Positions 58,197 through 64,000 of a stretch of DNA of 64,000 bases are shown one piece after another. The translations under genes and the position numbers were made by a program. Where the stretch lies: assembly GCF_910592395.1 (NCBI RefSeq), contig NC_088312.1, forward strand, positions 11,470,001 to 11,534,000, read 5' to 3'. Every line of letters begins with the position of its first letter. The first letter of the stretch is position 1. Origin of the DNA: Lineus longissimus (taxonomy: Eukaryota > Nemertea > Pilidiophora > Heteronemertea > Lineidae). The notes beneath the pieces are model-generated. The model was not told where the DNA came from. It made no database searches and saw nothing but the letters and a program-made list of their open reading frames with translations.

Positions 58197-58855
58197 TTAC
58201 AGGAAGTAAGACCCGTCTTGACCAGAATGGCATAAGGGAACCTGCTGGGTCATATCAGACGGTGCTCATCTGGCTGAGTAAACAGGCCTCTGATCCTCCA
58301 GTGTGTCCTGATGGAGACATTGTTTGCATTTTTGACAATGATCAGGTATAATAGTTGGGAAATCATATTTCATCAAGCCGGACTCGAAGTTGGTGTCGTC
58401 TGTTATTACAAATTTTCCATGGGTCGTGATCAGTCCTGGTGGGTTGTTGCAGAAAAGGACTGATATAATTCCAAGGAACTGGCTTGCCATTCCAATGTTT
58501 TACGATATGGTGGATAAGGTTAGAACATCTACTTGCGATGTACATCTTGCACTTGAGAAAGTGCATTATGAGCAGCTCTACCTTTTTCACAATTCGCCAG
58601 GTTGTGTCCGAACAGGAACCAATGGAAGTAGCTTATAAGGAATACAGCGATGATGAAATCTCAAAGAAGGGACACGAAAAACAACTGATACATGCCACAG
58701 ATGAGAGACTACCTATCACTCAAAAGAAAGTTTAAATTACTGTACAGTACCTGTGGTGCAAAGTTTCACAACTCAAATTCAAGATTGGAAAAACGTTTTC
58801 TGCAAGTGGATTATGTTCATGACAAAGAAATGGGGAACCATTCTTTCTTGCCAAC

Positions 58856-59068
58856 TTAAAGGGTCAATATAGGCAGCAGCTAGGCAGGCAAGATAAAGTT
58901 ACACTAAGTCACCAACAGGGGTCTCTCACATCTAACAAATGATTCACACTAGTACGAGGAATATATTTAGTGCTGAATCTGACATGACCCAGGGCCCTCA
59001 CTGTGTATATTAGTCAACTGAAGATGGCCTTATTAGCCCCTCTGCTCCTGCCTATAGTCCCCCTTTAA
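58856..59068. mobile_element. TTAA-flanked MITE, uninterrupted copy
   Basis: TTAAAGGGTCAATATAGGCA to TGCCTATAGTCCCCCTTTAA. The reference for recognising the split copy at 49939-51860. Confidence 0.75.
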
Positions 59069-60643
59069 GGAAAACCATGAAAGGTAGGCCCTGTGCACGT
59101 TTCTGTTTTCAAAGATTGGAGTGGACTCACACGTGTAGCTTTTTAAAACACTGACAAAACAAACTTTACACAACGATTATTTCTTATTGCTCAACAGTTA
59201 CATTTACACTACCATATCAGAAATACATACAAGTGAACATCAAGCGTAATGATTCAGTAAGCAATACATACATGTAGTGTAACGGGTTACAATAACTGAG
59301 AAGCTCACTGTATTAACAACAGTAGTTAGTCAAGGAAACACGCCATCTCTATCCTCCAGACGTATGTCAGAGATTGCCTTGCCAATAAAACTGGACCCAC
59401 TGGTAAGCATTTCTACAAAGCGTGCAAAGAAAATAAAAGCTGACAATTTTTTGGATGTTCTTGAGCAAATATCACATATTCGCAAGCTATTGTTGATATG
59501 AGGATGGGCACCAGGAGGAGCAATGTTCCCCTAATCCAGTCTTCAAAACAACAGTTTAGAGGGATCTTCTGTCGGCACAGGCATGATAAGTATCAACACA
59601 TAGAAATTTATGAGACAATGTATGGTGTAATTCTCCCCCCCCCCCCTGATCTACAAGACTGTCCTGTCCATGTGTCACTCTGTGTCAAGACGTGGAGATC
59701 CGTCCAAGGGTCAGGACCTTGATTTCGTGTTGGAGGAAATCAACAAGTCCACCAAGGTATGAATTCCAAAAGGTGTACCATCAGAAAAGATTTGGCAGAC
59801 TGTCTGCTGCAACATTGACAAGCTTGATGAGCTAAGAAAGTGTAACAAGAAGTTTTTGGGTCGAGATAGTGTAATTTGAATTTTTTTCCTGAAATTGCAG
59901 AGAGTAAGCTCTACCACCTAATCTGCCAAGAGTTTCTAGATCAAGATGCAGTAGGGAAGTTAAAAGCTGCAAAGACAAAGGTAAAACTTCTGTCTCTTTA
60001 TTTTGAGCTTTCCAGCCTTCTTGAGAAACTCAAAACAAATTTGGAAAAGGTTGATGAAGCTAAAGATAGTGAACAAGTAGGCCTACATGTAAGTGAACAA
60101 TTGAAAACTTTGAAGGCGTAAACTTTGATGATGGAAGTTCTTGGTATCAGAATTTAAATTTTTATACCAAGAACATCCATCATGAATTATTTGTCATGAC
60201 ATGGTCAGCCAGTGGCAGAACCCAGTGTCTGCTGCTGATTGGCTCTGGTGCATTTGGAGGTTTGCACAAAATTTCATCATATGACACTGCTGCTCTGTCA
60301 TCTTTTTCAATATACTTATTGGTTCATAATTTACCGCAACCAAGGGACCTAATGGAACAACTTCATTTTACATCCATTTTTGTCACTAAGCACCAGTTGC
60401 TGATGGCCTGCATACTAAAGTACACCAATATCATTCACACTTACCCCTCATTCAATCCAGAATATGATAGCTAAGGACAAGGAAGAAGGAAAGGGACAGA
60501 CTAGATTACCCATTACAAAAAGAACGATTATATGCTTTTTGCTTGAGTAGACACAATGTGTGAGTGTACATGTACATCATTGTCATGATTGTTACATCTT
60601 TCACAATATAAAATAGAAAACGATAATCTATGTGCTTACAATC

Positions 60644-61315
60644 TTAGTTTGCTAGTGATGCTCTCTTGGTGTATTTCCTTTTAGGGCGGGTAGGACCTTT
60701 TTCATGGTTCATGGTCTTCTCAGCAGTTGCATCGGATGTCTTCCTACCCGGATCCTTACTTTTTCCGAGCATTCCACTTGTCACTGGAACAAGCCCAATC
60801 CCTGCTGAGACCAGTGGAGAAGATCTTCGGGTGAGGGCAGCATTGTGGAGGTCATAGAGTTTTCTATTCCCTGGTGTAAGTGAAGCCATCTGTTTCGGCA
60901 TCTTAGTTGGTGAGGGCTCCACTACAATCTTGGGTTTTACGTCGAGCTGTTTTAGACTGTACGAGTACGTTCTTGCAGCATCATATTTGACCAGCGCTGT
61001 ATTGTTTTTAAAGTTCGTCATAAACTCCTCGCTCCCATAAACTGTGAACTTGTTCATGTCGATATCGTTAAGAACCACGAATCCAGTGAAATTTAGCCTA
61101 TCAGAATTGATCAGCTGACACACCTTCTTGCAAATGCCTTTTGTACGATTGCATTTCGAGTTGAGAGCAGCATGCCTGGCTCGTTCCTCCTTGGACTTCT
61201 TACTTGGCTTTTTCTGTTGGACATGATGCATGATGTAAGGCTGCTCCTGCCCATGCTCAGGGTCAGATGACCCTGAACCTGAGATTTTATTTTCATTGAC
61301 GAGATAATCAAACAT
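60644..61315 (-). CDS. Intact 223-codon exon, basic C-terminus, function unknown
   Basis: Follows the acceptor TTTTTAATTTTCAG; the exon begins with ATG (MFDYLVNENK), so the upstream exon may be only 5' UTR. Residues ~44-75 are basic (KKPSKKSKEERARH, RTKGICKKVCQL). Residues ~76-110 read DRLNFTGFVVLNDID and KFTVYGSEEFMTNF. The C-terminus is Lys/Arg-rich (RPKRKYTKR), a likely nuclear localisation signal. The G-I-x-KK-x-x-x-L ... VYGSEE pattern faintly recalls MADS-type domains, but this is only a guess. A short promoter-like stretch lies upstream. It is read in the same direction and phase as the zinc-finger exons. Confidence 0.6.
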   Translation of the reverse strand: MFDYLVNENKISGSGSSDPEHGQEQPYIMHHVQQKKPSKKSKEERARHAALNSKCNRTKGICKKVCQLINSDRLNFTGFVVLNDIDMNKFTVYGSEEFMTNFKNNTALVKYDAARTYSYSLKQLDVKPKIVVEPSPTKMPKQMASLTPGNRKLYDLHNAALTRRSSPLVSAGIGLVPVTSGMLGKSKDPGRKTSDATAEKTMNHEKGPTRPKRKYTKRASLAN

Positions 61316-61527
61316 CTGAAAATTAAAAAAAAAATTATTGAACATGTGAAGAAATTCTGCTTCAATTCCATGTTTTGCAGACGGCTTCTGTGATAATTTT
61401 CGGCTCCTCTTCTTTTGAACAAATTGGAAAATACGGCTAAATAATTCAGGTTAACTCTTTTAATGCGTGGAGCGCTTTTCTCCCGACAATGTACATACAT
61501 ACAACAATATCGTCCCGCGAAAGCTGG

Positions 61528-61603
61528 ACGTCACGCAATGACGATGACTACATCTATATATACGTCACAAGAAGATGATGTGCCAAACCCGGTGATGACG
61601 TCA
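61528..61603 (-). promoter_or_regulatory. Possible promoter: CRE and TATA-like elements
   Basis: In minus-strand order: a perfect CRE palindrome TGACGTCA (61596-61603), TATATATA (61555-61562) and a half-CRE GACGTCAC (about 61528). They lie 210-290 bp upstream of the 61315 exon. Core-promoter spacing is plausible; no start site is proven. Confidence 0.35.
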
Positions 61604-61689
61604 CAGTTAGCAACGGTGCCATCAAGACCAGGATCACCACACCAGCGCCTTCAAAAATTGGTCAGAGTTACTCTGAGCACCGAATTCTA

Positions 61690-62184
61690 AAGAAAAATAA
61701 ACGTGGTAGCGAATGGCACCGGTTGATAGCAAATTTAACATTCTGTACAAAAATTAGTTTCTCCTTCGATTAATTTTTAAACTAATGGTAATCTGTAACT
61801 GCATTCCAATAATATACATTGACCTATCCACGCAATATCTATACTCCATAAATCACAAATTACCCCCCTTATAACTATTAAACTGGCAGTGGTTTGCAAC
61901 CACATTACATGACTAGAATCTACACAATATCATTACTCATATCAAAATTCACTGATCTCCTATTATTTACACAGAATTATTTACAATCACACAAGCCTCC
62001 CCCAAACAGTCCAATTATATAATGAAGGAATGTCCAATCCAACATGAAAGAATATAATTGTCCAGTAAATTGCTGATGTAAGAAAATGGGTCCCTGTGCA
62101 GTATCCAAAGTGGTACTCACCTCCCCTCCCTACAAAGCGTTGGGAGAAGAGGTCTCCGGCCCATTCTTTCTTACTTTCCCCGAT
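61690..62184. other. No gene recognised
   Basis: AT-rich, no domain-bearing frame. It could be the 3' non-coding part of the retroelement that starts beyond 64000; no LTR edge was found. Confidence 0.35.
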
Positions 62185-62433
62185 CTAAATGTGATGTACG
62201 ATCGCCCTCTCAACAGTGGTCTTTCCAAACTTGGAATAATGGAAACGGTCAATGTCAAAGCCATCTCTGTTCAGCCTCGGGTGGGGGATGGACTGGAACC
62301 CAAATCGACGCATCATTTCGTTAAACCGCAACGCTCGTCTCGTCATTCCATTACTTCCCGCTACCTTTGGAGAGACTGGGAGTTGAAGATGGAAATGGCG
62401 GGCCATGGGGTACTGTCGCTTAACGATGGTCAT
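62185..62433 (-). pseudogene. SGNH/GDSL-like C-terminal fragment
   Basis: The minus frame reads HLQLPVSPKVAGS, TRRALRFNEMMRRF, then DGFDIDRFHYSKFGKTTV. The D-x-x-H in DRFH followed by a Gly resembles the catalytic Asp-His end of SGNH hydrolases. No N-terminal GDS block is seen, so it is a fragment. Assignment is tentative. Confidence 0.3.
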
Positions 62434-62612
62434 CTCCTCTTCCTACTCCCCATAGCTGTTAGTGTGGTTAAGACCATTGGTGATGACAACAGCACTGATG
62501 GTTTACTCTGGGTTGAATGCTCCGTTACATCACTCTCAACCCTTCTACAGTCTGCCTTGAAAAGGCTAATGGGAAAAGATCTAATGAGGGCTTGGTCGAT
62601 ACAAACATGGAG

Positions 62613-62934
62613 TCACTGAGAAGCAAAATCAGGCGAGGCTTCACTGTATATGTTCGCAACTCCATTTATATCTTTCATCTGCACATTCCAGCTGGGGCGG
62701 AGTCCGAAAGTCAGGGTCTTTATGGTTTGAATTACTGCACTAGTGAGAGGGAGCTTGATGCCTACTACGTTCGATATTGAAACCTTTATTAGTAGTTCCA
62801 ATTCATTGAAGGGAATGTCTGCCTCCTGATGAAACCTTAGTCTTCGAAGGACAAACGAATACAGGGCCTTTGTAGCGGCAGACTTTGCCTCCTTGACATC
62901 ACATGGCAAATCATCTAAATAACCATCTGAAACG
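62613..62934 (-). CDS. Exon-like open frame, unknown
   Basis: Follows a good acceptor (CTATCGTTTCAG). It reads DGYLDDLPCDVKEAKSAATK, LRRLRFHQEADIPFNELELL and later VQMKDINGVANIYSEASPDF to a stop. No family recognised; it may belong to the nearby decayed element. Confidence 0.3.
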
Positions 62935-63189
62935 ATAGGAAAAGAAAGCAAACGTCCTCATTAGTAACCTAAATTGTGACCAAAGTGGCACAAGTCTCCA
63001 TCTCTAACAAAGCGTTGAGAGGAGACCCGGGGGTTCCATCTTGACTGTAAACTCTTGTTGATATTCAGGCAGCCCAACCTGCGCCGTTCGCTGCCTTTCT
63101 TCAACAAGCATTTCTTCTTTTTCTTGATGGTTTCTTGTTGAATCTGATGAAGATTGCAGCAATCAATTCCAAAACGCATTGGCTTCATG

Positions 63190-64000
63190 ATGTTCATGTG
63201 GGATCGCAATTTACGATAAGACTGCTTTTCTTCATCGTCGATGTCTGAACCGTCCTCTGAAGAAGGTGAGTCGTTATCAGTGAGTCAATAGAGGAAGATT
63301 CCAATTCGGACTCCACCTCATGAGAATCTAATGTCGTTTCTCTTGAATTTTTCCCTACTAATTCTATCTCATCCTCTGGTGCTGACTCTTGTCCAACCAT
63401 TTCCAAGTCTGGGGTAGCATCCAGCTGCTCTCCATCTCTCCTCGAATGAAATTTCTTCATATTGTTGAGATGAACTACCTTGGAGTGCTTCTTGGATCAA
63501 CTCAGTGGAAACCTTGAAGTTCACCTTGGACAACTTCTGCAAAACCTCAAATGGTCCCTGCCATGGTTCATGGAACTTGGAGACCTCAACCACTTTCACA
63601 GAATGATTTCCGACCAGAACCTTGTCTCCAGGTTTAAACGATGACGACACAGAGTTCTTGTCATAATGAGTCCTTTGCCATCTCCGTGTAATCTTCAGAA
63701 TTTCCCTACTCTATCTTTTTCCGGAGATCCGAAACATACTTCATTGACTCAGTCCATACGTCGGATGTAGCTGTTCCAAGGACGAGGTCTAGCAGAAGGT
63801 TGATCTCTTCTCTGAAAGTCATCGCAGCTGGGGTCTCTTTGTGTCGAAGCTTGAATTCCAGAACAAAAGGCAAGTAGCGAAGCTGGAAGGTGGTTATCCC
63901 AGTCCCTACCCTCCTCATCAACCATGGTTGTCAGCATTCTTTTTAAGGATCCATTAAAGTTTTCAACCTGTCCAATACACTGCGGATGGTAAGCTGTGGT
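63190..64000 (-). mobile_element. Broken Gypsy-type LTR retrotransposon, integrase C-terminal part
   Basis: Read from the window edge leftward: an integrase segment with MVDEEGRDWDNHLPA, then in another frame LLLDLVLG and YVSDLRKKI, a stop, then FKPGDKVLV and WQGPFEVL (typical post-core integrase segment), another shift to VVHLNNMKKFH, and an acidic tail. At least three frame changes and a stop show it is dead. The rest of pol and gag would lie beyond 64000. Confidence 0.75.

Larger units (their letters stand above)
57480..60480 (+). pseudogene. Decayed long ORF of an unrecognised, probably multicopy protein
   Basis: Plus-strand fragments in changing frames form a recognisable order. 57485 onward holds MEIIYHMCQNNIIIPLCFLN. 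58201 onward holds GSYQTVLIWLSKQASD and CPDGDIVCIFDND. 58345 onward holds IVGKSYFIKPDSKLVSSVIT and IPRNWLAIPMF. About 59690 onward holds a frame reading SKGQDLDFVLEEINKST. The 57485 and 58201 parts are contiguous once the MITE at 57708-58196 is discounted. Several 1-2-base shifts and stops prevent expression. The family is not identified; decay and repeats around it suggest a transposon-borne or expanded gene. Confidence 0.5.

Noticed and set aside
60196-60474. 92-codon plus-strand open frame
   Set aside because: Lies within the decayed ORF region with no recognisable motif; not called as a separate gene.
62086-62619. 177-codon plus-strand open frame
   Set aside because: It overlaps the minus-strand SGNH-like fragment, where the recognisable motif lies; no domain or ATG context supports the plus frame.

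Overview
The window reads as nuclear DNA of a bilaterian animal, most likely a marine invertebrate (lophotrochozoan or invertebrate deuterostome; I cannot resolve which). The reasons are spliced genes with standard GT..AG junctions, a UDP-glucuronosyltransferase with signal peptide and C-terminal anchor, a large C2H2 zinc-finger cluster, a CR1/L2-like LINE tail, and very dense TIR/MITE-type repeats. There is no operon structure, rRNA, tRNA gene or CRISPR array.

Left part (1-20.5 kb). A six-exon minus-strand gene (1795-4929) can be assembled with perfect phase agreement. It encodes an unrecognised 589-residue, repeat-rich protein with a basic motif repeated at successive exon ends, and one exon-plus-intron unit is tandemly duplicated. 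Next is a four-exon TauD/TfdA-like dioxygenase gene (6921-8646, minus) carrying two apparent 1-base deletions. Head-to-head with it lies a death-domain-like plus-strand ORF (8845-9428) carrying two apparent 1-base insertions. An intergenic stretch follows with two TIR elements built from internal tandem repeats, an orphan sushi-like exon (17672), a MULE-type foldback MITE with a clean 9-bp target duplication (18185-18750), and an intact UGT gene whose coding sequence is one exon (18928-20508, minus).

Middle part (21.8-26.7 kb) is repeats: a roughly 1.3-kb direct duplication, a minisatellite inside one copy, and MITEs.

Right part (26.7-57 kb) is an array of C2H2 zinc-finger exons, all on the minus strand: 16 intact or nearly intact ones plus at least six decayed copies. 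Each starts right after a splice acceptor in phase 0 and, with one exception (43444), runs to a stop codon. No 5' coding exon was found between them. This is the layout of a locus with alternative 3' terminal exons sharing an upstream donor (as in Drosophila lola or mod(mdg4)), or of a tandem family copied from one ancestral terminal exon. It is the main candidate for an undescribed system here. The common exon, if it exists, would lie beyond 57 kb or outside the window.

The array is littered with MITE families: TA-flanked GTAGAACCTC elements, TTAA-flanked AGGG elements, 3-bp-TSD elements, and large opposed elements at 29.3-32.2 kb. At 49.9-51.9 kb three elements are nested.

Right end (57.5-64 kb): a decayed plus-strand ORF split by a MITE, an intact 223-residue basic-tailed exon (60644-61315, minus) of unknown function, an SGNH-like fragment, and a broken Gypsy-type integrase region running off the edge.
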